Shown in pieces: positions 26,329-35,844 of a stretch of DNA of 64,000 nucleotides. Source of the DNA: an uncultured Clostridia bacterium (lineage in GTDB: Bacteria; Bacillota; Clostridia; Christensenellales; Borkfalkiaceae); contig CALWCE010000006.1 in the NCBI GenBank assembly GCA_944376295.1, positions 1 through 64,000 on the forward strand. The letters run 5' to 3'. The notes below the pieces were generated by a model that saw only the letters and a list, made by a program, of their open reading frames with translations, ran no database searches and was not told where the DNA came from. The position numbers and the translations under genes were made by a program. Position 1 is the stretch's first letter. Each line of letters begins with the position of its first letter.

Positions 26329-27801
26329 ATGCCCGCTTTTCCGGCACGAAAAACGCGAAAGCCGCATAAAAAATTTCAGCCCAGGAGCTTCAACCTCAAT
26401 CTCATCCTTTGGGTGAGTTTTTCCGTGTTCACCATCGTCGTCATCGCTTTTTTCGCCGTCGTGCAGAACGTGCAGATCAAGTATCAGTACCGCGATCAGA
26501 CGGAGCGATCTTTACGCGAGGCGGGCGACGAGATCGTGCGCTACGCCATCGAGGACGACATTTCCTTTGCAAGCGGCGATCCTTCGCGGCGGCTCCTTGC
26601 CATTGCCAACCGCTACAACGTCAGCGTCTATCTCTTTACGGCGGACGGCGGGTTTGTCTTCCCCGAGATCCCGAAGGAAGAGCGGGATGAATATATCGAC
26701 ATCTATGAAGAAGTGCGCTCCCGCCTCGGCGAGGGCGATCTTGTGTCTCCTTACGATACAGGCAGCGGCAGCTACGCCCATGCAAGGCGTATCTCGCTCG
26801 CGGGCGGGGAGTGGTACCTGTATCTCAGCAGCTCCACCGAGCACGTCACGCGCGTGATGAACGAGATGGGCTGGCTCTCCCTCATCACGGGGCTGTTTGC
26901 GGTGGCGCTCGCGTTTGTCGTCAGCGGGCTCGTCTCGATGGTCATCACCAAGCCCATCAGCGAGGTCGCCGAAAAGGCGAAGGAGCTCGCCCGCGGCAAC
27001 TATGAGGTCAACTTCGAGAGCGAAACATACGCCTGCCTCGAAGTCAAGGAACTCTCCGAATCTCTGAGCCATGCGAGCGCGGAAATTTCCAAGGCGGACA
27101 AGATGCAGAAGGAGCTCATCGCCAACGTCTCGCACGATTTCAAGACGCCGCTCACCATGATCAAGGCGTACGCCTCCATGATCCGCGAGATTTCGGGCGA
27201 CGATAAGACAAAGCGCGATAAGCACGCGCAAGTCATCATCGACGAAGCCGATCGCCTCGCCGCCCTCGTGGGGGACGTGCTCGATCTTTCCAAATTGCAG
27301 GCGGGCATCGAGAAGGAAGAGTTTTCCGTCTTCAACCTCTCGGAAGACGTCTACGCCGTCACGAACCGCTTCGATTTCTACGTCGAAACGGAGGGCTACA
27401 CCATCCACACCGACATCGACGACGATCTTTACACCTTTGCGGCGCGCGGCAGGGTGGAGCAGGTCTTATACAACCTCATCGGCAACGCCATCAGCTACAC
27501 GGGCGCGGATAAGAGCATTTTGGTGCGCTTGAAGGCGGGGAAAGACTGTTCGCACTTCGAAGTCATCGATACGGGCAAGGGCATCCCCAAAGAGGAGCTC
27601 GACACCATTTGGGATCGCTACTATCGCTCCACCGAGGCGCACAAGCGTTTGAAGCGCGGCACGGGGCTGGGGCTCTCCATCGTCAAGAGCATCCTCGTAA
27701 AGTACGGCATCCGATTCGGTGTGAAGTCGGAAGTGGGGAAGGGCAGCTGCTTCTGGGTGGACTTCCCGCTCCCCAACGGCAGAGAAAACAAAACGAAATA
27801 G
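26329..27801 (+). CDS. Sensor histidine kinase
   Basis: 490 aa. Domains in order: cytoplasmic basic leader, TM1 (about 24-46), extracytoplasmic PAS-like sensor (about 47-180), TM2 (about 183-206), HAMP, HisKA with H269 (ANVSHDFKTPLTMIKAY), then HATPase with NLIGNAISYT (N box), DTGKGI (G1) and GTGLGLSIVKSI (G2). Ends in TAG. It is coupled to the response regulator. A strong terminator follows. Confidence 0.93.
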   Translation: MPAFPARKTRKPHKKFQPRSFNLNLILWVSFSVFTIVVIAFFAVVQNVQIKYQYRDQTERSLREAGDEIVRYAIEDDISFASGDPSRRLLAIANRYNVSVYLFTADGGFVFPEIPKEERDEYIDIYEEVRSRLGEGDLVSPYDTGSGSYAHARRISLAGGEWYLYLSSSTEHVTRVMNEMGWLSLITGLFAVALAFVVSGLVSMVITKPISEVAEKAKELARGNYEVNFESETYACLEVKELSESLSHASAEISKADKMQKELIANVSHDFKTPLTMIKAYASMIREISGDDKTKRDKHAQVIIDEADRLAALVGDVLDLSKLQAGIEKEEFSVFNLSEDVYAVTNRFDFYVETEGYTIHTDIDDDLYTFAARGRVEQVLYNLIGNAISYTGADKSILVRLKAGKDCSHFEVIDTGKGIPKEELDTIWDRYYRSTEAHKRLKRGTGLGLSIVKSILVKYGIRFGVKSEVGKGSCFWVDFPLPNGRENKTK

Positions 27802-27807
27802 TTTTAC

Positions 27808-27833
27808 GGCCTCTCCCTTCGGAGAGGCCTTTC
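27808..27833 (+). terminator. Intrinsic terminator after the histidine kinase
   Basis: GGCCTCTCC, CTTC loop, GGAGAGGCC, then TTT. Confidence 0.8.
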
Positions 27834-27863
27834 CACGCCGTTTGCGCCGTCTGCCGCGTCCAT

Positions 27864-28290
27864 AGCCTCCCCTGTGCAAGGGGAGGTGGCATGCCATTCG
27901 ACGCGGGCGTCGATGGCATGACGGAGGGAGTAAAAGCCGGTGCTTCCCGCCCTCTCCTTGCCTCCCTCTCCGAGGGAGGTGCCCCGAAGGGGCGGAAGGA
28001 GTCACCTCAATATAGCCTCCCCTGTGCAAGGGGTGAACCGCGCATGATACGCATCGCCACGGTGTGGCGTGCGCGCGCGGTGAACTGAGGTTTTTGCCAT
28101 TGCGGGCAAAAACCGTGACCGAGGCGGCGTTCTCCTTGCGCCGCCGAGACGGTGGCAGGCGAGGGACGAGCCTGACGGAGGGGTTGTTGTGCAAGCATAA
28201 AACAGACCTTTACAACCCTCCCGCCTCGCTTCGCTCGGCACCCTCCCTTACACAGGGAGGGCAGAGAACGAATGTGAGGCGTCATCTGAT
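27864..28290 (+). repeat. Cluster of modular hairpin repeats (no gene)
   Basis: Four consecutive variants fill this gap. 27864-27933 is the full form (GCCTCCCC..GGGGAGG, then the CCAT..CGACG/CGTCG..ATGG stem and TGACGGAGGGAGTAA). 27961-28004 is the short form. 28014-28189 has CGCCACGG..GTGGCG, GGTTTTTGCC/GGCAAAAACC and CAGGC..GCCTG stems ending in ACGGAGGGGTTGTT. 28215-28283 is another short form. No coding gene is supported here. Confidence 0.8.
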
Positions 28291-28300
28291 CCATAAAGAA

Positions 28301-28328
28301 GCGGCGGCGACCCTCGGGTCGCCGCCGC
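28301..28328 (-). terminator. Hairpin after the leucine-rich-repeat lipoprotein gene
   Basis: A 13-bp stem GCGGCGGCGACCC / GGGTCGCCGCCGC with a two-base loop. On the minus strand it is followed by TTCTTTAT. Confidence 0.7.
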
Positions 28329-28348
28329 GCATTTCTGTCCAAAAGCAA

Positions 28349-29719
28349 TCATTGTTTTTCCAGCGTGAAGAGGCGATAGCTGTCCTTCAAAAGCACGGCG
28401 GCATTTGCGGGGTCGGCAAGCTCGCTGCTGCGGATGGGCTCATGCACGTCCTCGGGCGAGATATACCGCGTCCAATTCTCGGGGTCTTCGAATACGACTC
28501 GTTCGAGCTCGTCGCACCCGAAGAAGGCGTCGCTGCCGATCATCGTCACGCTCTTATGGATCACGATCTCCTCAAAGGCGCAGTTTTTGAACGCCTCGCG
28601 CCCGAGATACACAAGTTCTTCGTTGAGCACGATGCCCTTTTTCAGGCTTCCCGAAAGGTCAAACGCGCCGCCCGCAATGGTGCGCGTGCCTTTGGGCACG
28701 GTATAGCCCTCGCCCGTCACGCGGTCTGCGTCCAGAAGATGGCAGCCCGCAAACAGCACGCCGTCCTTCCAATTCGTCTCATTGTCGTAATAGGCGGTGC
28801 TGAAAAGCACGTCCATGCCCATTTCAGAGATCGAGTCGGGGAAGACGACGGAAGCAAGTTCATCGCAGTAGTAGAATGCCCGGTCGCCGATGCGTTCGAC
28901 CCCGTCGGGCAGCGCGATCTTGTTCAGCGCGCACCCTTCGAAGGCAGAACTGCCGATGCTCTTCACGCCCGCGGGGATCTCGATTTTAGTAAGCGATCCG
29001 CAGTCTTTGAACGTCGCGTTTTCGATGGAAGTAAGCCCTTTGGGCAGCGTCACTTCGGTAAGCGCCTCGCACTCCGCAAAGACGGAGCTCCCGAGATAGG
29101 TCACGCTGTCGGGCAGCGTCACGCCGGTAAGCTCGCGGCAGCCGCGGAAGGCGTCAAAGTAGATGTCCGTCACCGTCTCGGGCAGGGTGAGGGAAGCGAT
29201 CGCGCAGCCGCCGAATGCGCCCACGGGAATGACGGTGAGCCCGCTCCCGAATTCGATGTCTTGAAGGGCGGCACAGCCTGCAAAGGCATACATGCCCATT
29301 TCTATGAGAGAATCGGGCAGCACGGCGCTTTCGAGCGTGTTCAAATTATAAAAGGCGTTCTCGCCGATGCTCGTCACGCCCTCGGGGATGACGATGCGCT
29401 CCAAACCCTCTGCGCGGTTCAGGGCAAAGCCCTGCGCTTTGACGGCGGTCACGGGCTTTCCTTCGTACTCGCTCGGGATGACGATCTCTTCGGGCATCTC
29501 CTTGCCGCTGTCGGCAGAGACCTGCAAACTCCCGTCGGCAAGCGTTTCGAAGACGAGGTATTCGTTCCCCGCATTCCCGCCGGGCACATTCCCGCCGGGG
29601 GTATCCCCGCCGGGTGTATTGCCGCCGGGCGTATTGCCCGTATCGTTGCAGGCGGCAAGCCCGCAGGCAGCCAACGCCGCCGCCAAAATAGCGACCGCCA
29701 AAACAAGTTTTCTTTTCAT
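28349..29719 (-). CDS. Surface lipoprotein with BspA-like leucine-rich repeats (LRR_5)
   Basis: 456 aa. A lipoprotein signal peptide (KRKLVLAVAILAAALAACG) with lipobox LAAC at 21-24 precedes a flexible linker of five N/D-x-PGG repeats (NTPGG, DTPGG, NVPGG). Residues about 90-440 are at least ten repeats of the form 'IPEGVTSIGENAFYNLNTLESAVLPDSL', the TpLRR/BspA type used for adhesion or protein binding. AAGGGGGAAG precedes the ATG. A second, broken member of the same kind lies at 30068-31160. Confidence 0.9.
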   Translation of the reverse strand: MKRKLVLAVAILAAALAACGLAACNDTGNTPGGNTPGGDTPGGNVPGGNAGNEYLVFETLADGSLQVSADSGKEMPEEIVIPSEYEGKPVTAVKAQGFALNRAEGLERIVIPEGVTSIGENAFYNLNTLESAVLPDSLIEMGMYAFAGCAALQDIEFGSGLTVIPVGAFGGCAIASLTLPETVTDIYFDAFRGCRELTGVTLPDSVTYLGSSVFAECEALTEVTLPKGLTSIENATFKDCGSLTKIEIPAGVKSIGSSAFEGCALNKIALPDGVERIGDRAFYYCDELASVVFPDSISEMGMDVLFSTAYYDNETNWKDGVLFAGCHLLDADRVTGEGYTVPKGTRTIAGGAFDLSGSLKKGIVLNEELVYLGREAFKNCAFEEIVIHKSVTMIGSDAFFGCDELERVVFEDPENWTRYISPEDVHEPIRSSELADPANAAVLLKDSYRLFTLEKQ

Positions 29720-29775
29720 AACTTCCCCCTTGATCGTTTGTATTTATTCTATCACACAAAGTTTCTCTTTGCAAG

Positions 29776-30038
29776 CCCGGGGCGAGCAAATACTTTCTTG
29801 TCAACGCCACGGTGTGGCGTTGACCATTTGCGAGCTTGGAAATTTCCCATTGTGGGGAAATTTCCTGACCGAGCGCGGTCTCTACCGCGCGAGACGGTGG
29901 CAGGCGAGGAACGAGCCTGACGGAAGGGTTGTTGAGTCAAAAGACAGGCGGCGGAAGGAGACACCTTATTTTGGCCTCCTCTTCGGGGAGGTGTCATGCC
30001 ATTCGACGCGGGCGTCGATGGCATGACGGAGGGAGTAA
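29776..30038 (+). repeat. Cluster of modular hairpin repeats (no gene)
   Basis: 29776-29938 shares GGGGCGAGCAAAT, CTTTCTTGTC and TTTGCGAGCTTGG with the 5.7 and 37.0 kb arrays, and has self-paired inserts: CAACGCCAC/GTGGCGTTG, GAAATTTCCCC and GCGCGGT/ACCGCGC. 29974-30038 is the full form identical to 12074-12138. Confidence 0.8.
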
Positions 30039-30067
30039 ATTCTAATTCCCTCGCCGCCGTTCACGGT

Positions 30068-31160
30068 TTATTCCCCCGTATAGTTATATTTGATTTCAGC
30101 CTCTGTAAGCGCGTCGTTGTTCGAACCGATGGCGATTTGTTTCCACTGCTCCTCGCTGCCGCGGTAATAGACGGTCGTAAGCTCGTTGCACTTGTGGAAC
30201 GCAAAGCTATCGATCTTCGTAACGCCCTCGGGAATGACGATCTCTGCAAGCGAGGTGCAGGATTGAAACGCTGCTTCACCGATGCTTTCCACGCCCTCGG
30301 GAATGGCGATCTCGGCAAGCATGGTACAGCCATTAAACGCATAAGCACCGATCGAAGTGACGCCCTCGGGGATGACGACCTCGGTAAGCGAGTCGAGGTT
30401 GGAAAACGCACGATCCCCGATCTCGGTCACCGGCTTGCCTTTAATAACGGCGGGGATATAGATCGTCGTGTCGTTGCAACTTCCCAGTCCGGTGATGGTA
30501 ACGGTATCGGTATCCTTGTTGACTTCGTATTTCAGCCCCTCGGAATAGAAGGCATAGCCGCAGATTTCACAAGTGTTGCCGCTGAAAGTATGCTCCGCTT
30601 GTTCTTCGGCAGAGCATCCTTCTCGGGTGCATGTTCTCCAATGGTTGGTCTCGTCGACGGAATATTCGCTCCAATCGTGTTGAAGGGCGGGGATGGTCTC
30701 GCGGTTTGAGTATCCGCAGCGGGTGCAGACCTCGTAAGAGGTATAGCCCGCCGAAGTGCAGGTGGGCGCCTGCCCCGGCTTCGTCTCGCCCCAGCTGTGC
30801 CCGAGCGCCTCAACTTCCACCGTCTTGCGGCTCATCTCTTCCTCGCAGACCGCGCAGCAGATAACTTCCTCATACGAGCCCGCGGCAAGACAGGTCGCGG
30901 CAACTTCGTTTTCCCTGACCGCTTCGCCCGCGGTATGCCCGAGCGCGGCGATCATTTCCGTCTCCTTCTCCCCGCAGGAGCAGGTGCGCTCGCGCACGCC
31001 TTCCTCCGTGCAGGTGGGTTCATCGACGACTATCCACGAACCGTAAGCATGGGTATGCTCCATGGGGGGGTGGCGTCTGATCGTCTTTGCAGGCAGCGAA
31101 CGCAGCCAGACCGAGGGCGGCTGCCGCCATCGCAAGTAAGACAATACCATGTTTTCTCAT
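30068..31160 (-). pseudogene. Frameshifted leucine-rich-repeat lipoprotein (C7 tract)
   Basis: Translation from the ATG at 31160 gives a lipoprotein signal (VLLAMAAAALGLAAFAAC, lipobox FAAC) but runs out of frame at a run of seven C residues (31064-31070 as G on the plus strand). The reading frame after the tract (MEHTHAYGSW...) encodes a cysteine-rich region of five CxxC-type units (EPTCTEEGVRERTCSCGEKE), then three or four BspA-type leucine-rich repeats (IPEGVTSIGAYAF) and ends at 30068. Removing one C would join the two frames into one lipoprotein of about 363 aa. This is either a real inactivating/phase-variable slip or a base-calling error. Confidence 0.8.
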
Positions 31161-31318
31161 CAGCGTTCTCCATATTTTTTCACTATGCATATTACATCGC
31201 AGTTTCAGTCTATCATATTTTGCCCGTCAAGTCAATATCTCCCATATAAATTTATCAAAAGAGCTCCGCGCCCGATCGCGCCCCGCCGCCGCTCTGCGCC
31301 ATGCCCATGCAGAAAGGC

Positions 31319-31347
31319 TTGACATTTTCCCTCCGATATGCTATACT
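31319..31347 (+). promoter_or_regulatory. Sigma-A promoter for the sufCB pair
   Basis: TTGACA, a 17-bp spacer, then TATACT, about 29 bases before the sufC start. Confidence 0.8.
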
Positions 31348-31375
31348 ACTCCCTCGGAAAAAAGAGAGGAATTCT

Positions 31376-32098
31376 ATGTTAGAACTTCAAAATATCACCT
31401 TCGAAGTGGAGGAGAACGGCCAAACAAAGCGCATTTTAAGCGACGTCTCCCTCACGATCGACGAACGCTTCGTGGCGATCACGGGCCCCAACGGCAGCGG
31501 CAAGAGCACGCTTGCCAAGATCATTGCGGGTATCCTCACGCCCACGGGCGGCAAGCTTCTTTTCAACGGGGAGGACATCACGCCTCTTTCCGTCACCGAG
31601 CGCGCAAGGCGGGGCATCTCGTTTGCTTTCCAGCAGCCCGTGCGCTTCAAGGGCATCACGGTCAAAGACCTCATCTCGCTCGCGGCGGGCAAGCACATCA
31701 CGGTGGGGGAGGCGTGCGGCTATCTCTCCGAAGTGGGACTCTGCGCGCGCGATTATATCGACCGCGAAGTCAACGCTTCTCTCTCGGGGGGCGAATTAAA
31801 GCGCATCGAGATCGCGACCGTCCTCGCCCGCGGCACGTCTCTTTCCGTCTTCGACGAACCCGAAGCGGGCATCGACCTCTGGAGCTTCCAGAACCTCATC
31901 TCGGTGTTCGAAAAAATGTATGCAAAGTCGCAGGGGAGCATCGTCATCATCTCCCATCAGGAGCGCATCTTAAACATTGCCGATAAGATCGTGGTGCTCT
32001 CCGCGGGCAGGATCGAGCGCGTCGGCACCCGCGAAGAGATATTGCCTTCTCTTCTCGGCACGAGCGCCTGCCGCGCCTTGACGGATAAGTTATCATAA
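31376..32098 (+). CDS. sufC: Fe-S cluster assembly ATPase SufC
   Basis: 240 aa ABC-type ATPase. Walker A is GPNGSGKST (38-46), the Q-loop region is FAFQQPVRFKG, the signature is SLSGGELKR and Walker B is LSVFDEPEAGIDLW. The SufC-specific FQQP and EPEAGID features separate it from transporter ATPases. It is followed 70 bases later by a single SufB/D gene, so this is the two-gene Suf-like minimal arrangement found in anaerobes; no sufS or sufU is nearby. GAGAGGA precedes the ATG. Confidence 0.92.
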   Translation: MLELQNITFEVEENGQTKRILSDVSLTIDERFVAITGPNGSGKSTLAKIIAGILTPTGGKLLFNGEDITPLSVTERARRGISFAFQQPVRFKGITVKDLISLAAGKHITVGEACGYLSEVGLCARDYIDREVNASLSGGELKRIEIATVLARGTSLSVFDEPEAGIDLWSFQNLISVFEKMYAKSQGSIVIISHQERILNIADKIVVLSAGRIERVGTREEILPSLLGTSACRALTDKLS

Positions 32099-32168
32099 GC
32101 GCGGGAAGCTCCTCGTCTCGGAGGCGAGCGCTTCCCGTAACGGACTCCCAATCATAAGGAAGATCAAC

Positions 32169-33089
32169 ATGGACGAATTGGAAAAAATGCTGTTGATGCA
32201 GGTAGCGGACCTGCACCGCGTGCCGGACGGCGCGTATAACATCCGCAAGAACGGCGAAGGGGACGGCCGCCGCAGCACCGACCGCATCCGCATCGAGGAC
32301 CGGAAGGACGGCCATGCGGGCATCGACATCTTCATCGCCCCCGACACCAAAAACGAGAGCGTGCACATCCCCGTTGTCATCACCAAGACGGACTACCGCG
32401 AGCGCGTGTATAACGATTTCTACATCGGCGAAAATGCGGACGTCTTGATCATCGCGGGCTGCGGCATCCACAACTGCGGGGTGGAGACGAGCGAGCACAC
32501 GGGCGTGCACACCTTCCACATCGGCAGGGGCGCGAAGGTGCGCTATGTCGAAAAGCACTACGGCAGCGGCGACGGCAGCGGCGAGAACATCATGAACCCC
32601 GCGACCGTCATTTATCAGGAAGAGGACTCCCGCTTCGAGATGGAATCGACGCAGATCAAGGGCATCGACTCCACCGACCGCGAGACGACGGCAACGTTGA
32701 AGGCGGGCGCAGAGCTTGTCGTGCGCGAGAAGATCTTCACGCACGGCAAGCAGTTCGCGCGCACCAACTTCATCGTCGACCTTAACGGCGAGGGCGCGGG
32801 CGTCGATCTCGTGTCCCGTTCGGTGGCAGCGGACGATTCCCGCCAGACGTTCGGCTCGCGCATCAACGGCAACACGGCTTGCCACGGGCATTCGGAGTGC
32901 GACGCCATCATCATGGACCGCGCCTGCGTGACGGCGGTGCCCGAACTCACGGCGAACTGCATCGACGCCGAACTCATCCACGAAGCCGCCATCGGCAAGA
33001 TCGCGGGCGAACAGATCGTCAAGCTCATGACCCTCGGCCTCACCGAACAGGAAGCCGAAGAGCAGATCATCAAAGGCTTTTTGAGCTGA
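32169..33089 (+). CDS. SufB/SufD-family Fe-S scaffold protein (minimal-system type)
   Basis: 306 aa, shorter than classic SufB (about 470 aa). The beta-helix core is recognisable from ADVLIIAGCGIHNCG, GVHTFHIGRGAKVRYVEKHYG, the ACHGHSECDAIIMD segment and the C-terminal AAIGKIAGEQIVKLMTLGLTEQEAEEQII typical of SufB/D. With SufC it would assemble clusters for radical SAM enzymes and fumarase seen in this window. In two-gene systems one protein replaces both SufB and SufD. AAGGAAGATCAAC precedes the ATG. Confidence 0.88.
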   Translation: MDELEKMLLMQVADLHRVPDGAYNIRKNGEGDGRRSTDRIRIEDRKDGHAGIDIFIAPDTKNESVHIPVVITKTDYRERVYNDFYIGENADVLIIAGCGIHNCGVETSEHTGVHTFHIGRGAKVRYVEKHYGSGDGSGENIMNPATVIYQEEDSRFEMESTQIKGIDSTDRETTATLKAGAELVVREKIFTHGKQFARTNFIVDLNGEGAGVDLVSRSVAADDSRQTFGSRINGNTACHGHSECDAIIMDRACVTAVPELTANCIDAELIHEAAIGKIAGEQIVKLMTLGLTEQEAEEQIIKGFLS

Positions 33090-33119
33090 TCTTCGCTCCC
33101 GCATATAGGCTCCGCGTCG

Positions 33120-33238
33120 GAGCAAGGCAAACCTCGCCTGCCCCTCTTTCATCGGAGCAAAGCCGCGAGGAGCGCAGCGGCTTACGAAACTTGCACCGCT
33201 GCAACGAGAGCGCGGGCGCCCCGTTTCGGGGCGCCCGC
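33120..33238. repeat. Repeat module and 12-bp hairpin after sufB
   Basis: AAGCCGCGAGGAGCGCAGCGG and CAACGAGAGCGCGGGC match the 5.97 kb array. A perfect 12-bp stem (212-223 with 227-238 of the 33 kb block, GCGGGCGCCCCG) ends it and may serve as a terminator for both flanking genes, although no long T-run follows. Confidence 0.6.
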
Positions 33239-33255
33239 GCCGCACTATGTTCAAT

Positions 33256-35523
33256 TTATCTTCCATATACAAGATCGACAGAGCTCTTTTTGTGCAATTT
33301 CAAAAGGATAAGCAGATACGCGGCAAGCAGAAAACCTGCCATAACGCCCGCCGTTACAAGTACGCACTCATACCCGTAAGAGAGGATGGGCACCGCCCCT
33401 TCGGCGAGGGAAACAAAGAGCGCATTCCACAGCGCCGTCATTCCGAATTGCAGCAGGCAGACGGCGGCAAAGGCGAGCACGAGACACGCGGTGCATTGCA
33501 GCACATAGACGAGCGCAAGTTTTCCGCTCGCGACGCCCAAAGCGCGCAGGACGCCGAGTTCCCCGCGGTCCTTGGTCACGGCGTCGTTGAGAAACGCTGC
33601 AAAACTGAACAGCGCGGTCATCAAAAACATGACGGCGGCGATCGTGAGAACGGGATTTTAGTTTTCAAGCAAGTTCCGGCTGATCACGACCAGCCCGTCG
33701 AGATAAGAACACCCGATCAGACCGTCGTCTTCAATGAGTGAAGCCACAGACGCGAGATCGTATTCGGATAACGATATCCCGGAGTCATAATAGATCCATT
33801 GCATCGCGTACTGACGGAAAAAACGCGGGAAATCGGCATCGCTGATCACAAACGTACCGTAAGAAAATGGCGACTCATAAATTCCCGCAACGGTAAAGCG
33901 CATATCGCAGACATCAGTCACAAGTTCCGTGCGGGCGGGGAGCCCCGAAAGCTCCACGACGGGGATCGTGATCGTTGTGCCGATCAGCTGCTCCGTATCC
34001 TCCGCATATCCGTCGGCGATCTCTTCGGAAAGATAGATCTCCCCCTGTTCGAGCGGGCCATCGGAACCATACAGCAGCGAAAGGCCGGACGGCCGCGCAA
34101 AGTCGGCATAGGAAAAATAGTTGGACGAATAATCAGCCAAACCGTTCCCGTAACGCCAATAGACCTGCGTGCTTCCGGCTTTGGCCTCATTGTTAAAATA
34201 GCTCTCCTCCGTGGTGCAGGCGGTAAAGTGCTGCAAGCGATAGGCATTGATAAGTGTTACATCGGTCTCATCGGGAACGGGCAGAGAAGGATCGTACCCC
34301 GTTGAATAGACAGCGGCGATCTTCCCCAGCGAATATGTGCCGCCGATGAGATCGGCATATTCCCAATCAATTTCGTATTGCTCATAAAGCTCGTCTAAAA
34401 TGAGAAGGGCGATCGCGTCCGAAACGGCATACTCGCCCTCTTCCAATTCCCCGTTCCCCGCAAGGAGAGGAAAATCACAATGATCTTTCAGATACAACCG
34501 GACTTGCTCCTCCTGCGGCCGCACAGAATACTCTCCCTTCGAAAAATAAATGCTCGCGGCGTCATCGTAAAAAAGATCCGCCCCATATGTTTCCCGATAG
34601 TATTGCATTTCCTCATCGGAAAATTTCATCCGATAGTGAAACCCGTCGAGCTCGATCTGTTTATAAAAATCGGCGGAATTGGCATCTTCGGCTTCGAGTG
34701 CCGTATAGAGCTGCCTTACAGGCGTGGAAAAAAAGTTGTTGGCGGAGGAAATGATACAGAGAAAGGACAAAAGCAGCATAACAAGCAAAATGCCCAACCT
34801 CACTTTGGCGCTCCGCACCGAACCCAAAGCGACAGAAAAAGTCTCCCTGAGTCCGAACGTGGGGCGGCGGGGCGCGGGCGCGCTGTTTGCGGCGGGCGAA
34901 AACGATTTTGCCTCCTCGTCGCGGCAGGCGGCGCCGCGGGAAAGCTCGATCCTGCGGTCGGCAAGCGCCTCAAAGTTTTCCACATCGTGCGTGACGACGA
35001 CCACGAGGCGCTCGCGGGAAAGCTCCTTCAGAAGGCGGGCAACGTCGTCGGTGTGCGCACGGTCCAGGCTCCCCGTCGGCTCGTCGGCAAACAGGACGGG
35101 CTTGTTTTCCAGGATGGCGATCAGGATGGCGGCCCGCTGCTTTTCCCCGCCCGAAAGCTCGTTCGGGTAATTGTCTCTCCTCTCTTCCAGCCCGAACCGA
35201 TGAAGCAGCGCCTCTCCGTCCACGCCTGCATCGGGATACAGCCTCTTGACGAGCGCAATATTTTCTCCCAGCGTCAGATTCTCCATCAGGCGCGCATTCT
35301 GAAAGACGAAGGAGGCATAGTCCTTTTGGTCGCAGACGACCTTCCCCGTCGTGGGCTTTTCCAGCCCCGAGAGAAGAGAGAGGAGCGTGGATTTCCCGCT
35401 CCCCGTCTCTCCCGTGATAAGGACGAGCCCCGTCTCGGGCAAAGAAAGCGAACACGGCTTCAACGCCTCGATCGCCCGCCCTTTCTTCACATAATTTTTT
35501 GAGATGTTCTCGGCGCGTATCAT
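33256..35523 (-). pseudogene. ABC transporter (ATPase fused to FtsX-like permease), interrupted by TAA
   Basis: The first 621 codons encode an ATP-binding domain (Walker A GETGSGKST, signature LSGGEKQ, Walker B PVLFADEPTGSLD) of the LolD/MacB type, then one transmembrane helix near 250-275 and a large extracytoplasmic domain. An in-frame TAA at 33658-33660 stops it; the same frame continues without a break into AAVMFLMTALFSFAAF and 124 more residues with the final three helices of an FtsX permease, ending KKSSVDLVYGR. Read through, it would be about 755 aa. A fused ATPase-permease of this kind often exports peptides or antibiotics. Without the last helices it is probably non-functional. Confidence 0.8.
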
Positions 35524-35568
35524 TGAAATGCCCCTGAAATGCCTATTTTAAGTATGATATAGTATAAT

Positions 35569-35593
35569 ATGGGGATGTATCGGTTTCCCCATA
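35569..35593. promoter_or_regulatory. Inverted repeat at the ABC transporter promoter
   Basis: TATGGGGA and TCCCCATA, separated by nine bases, lie about 50 bases upstream of the transporter start (minus strand). This looks like a regulator binding site; the regulator is not known. Confidence 0.4.
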
Positions 35594-35745
35594 AAAATGT
35601 CATAAACGTGTAAAATCAGAAGAGGCGTGCGAACGCATCAAGTGCAGCTGACGGAACGCGGGGCTTTCAACGATCATTCTACTATTTCTTTTCCCTCGCC
35701 GCCGCATGCTCCCAAGCCCATGCGGCGGAATTGTTCAAAGGGGGC

Positions 35746-35774
35746 TTGCATTTTGCCCGCGGAATTGTTAAAAT
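35746..35774 (+). promoter_or_regulatory. Sigma-A promoter for glf
   Basis: TTGCAT, a 17-bp spacer, then TAAAAT. A 10-bp stem (35699-35708 with 35719-35728, CCGCCGCATG) lies just upstream. Confidence 0.65.
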
Positions 35775-35844
35775 ACAAGAGGGCGCACGCCCTCGGCTGC
35801 CCGCGTCCGGGCGAATGCAAAAGAAGAACAAAAAGGAGCAAACT

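Noticed and set aside
28064-29920. A 618-codon plus-strand frame opposite the leucine-rich-repeat lipoprotein
   Set aside because: Shadow of the repeat-rich minus-strand gene plus repeat arrays; composition follows the reverse complement of the repeats.
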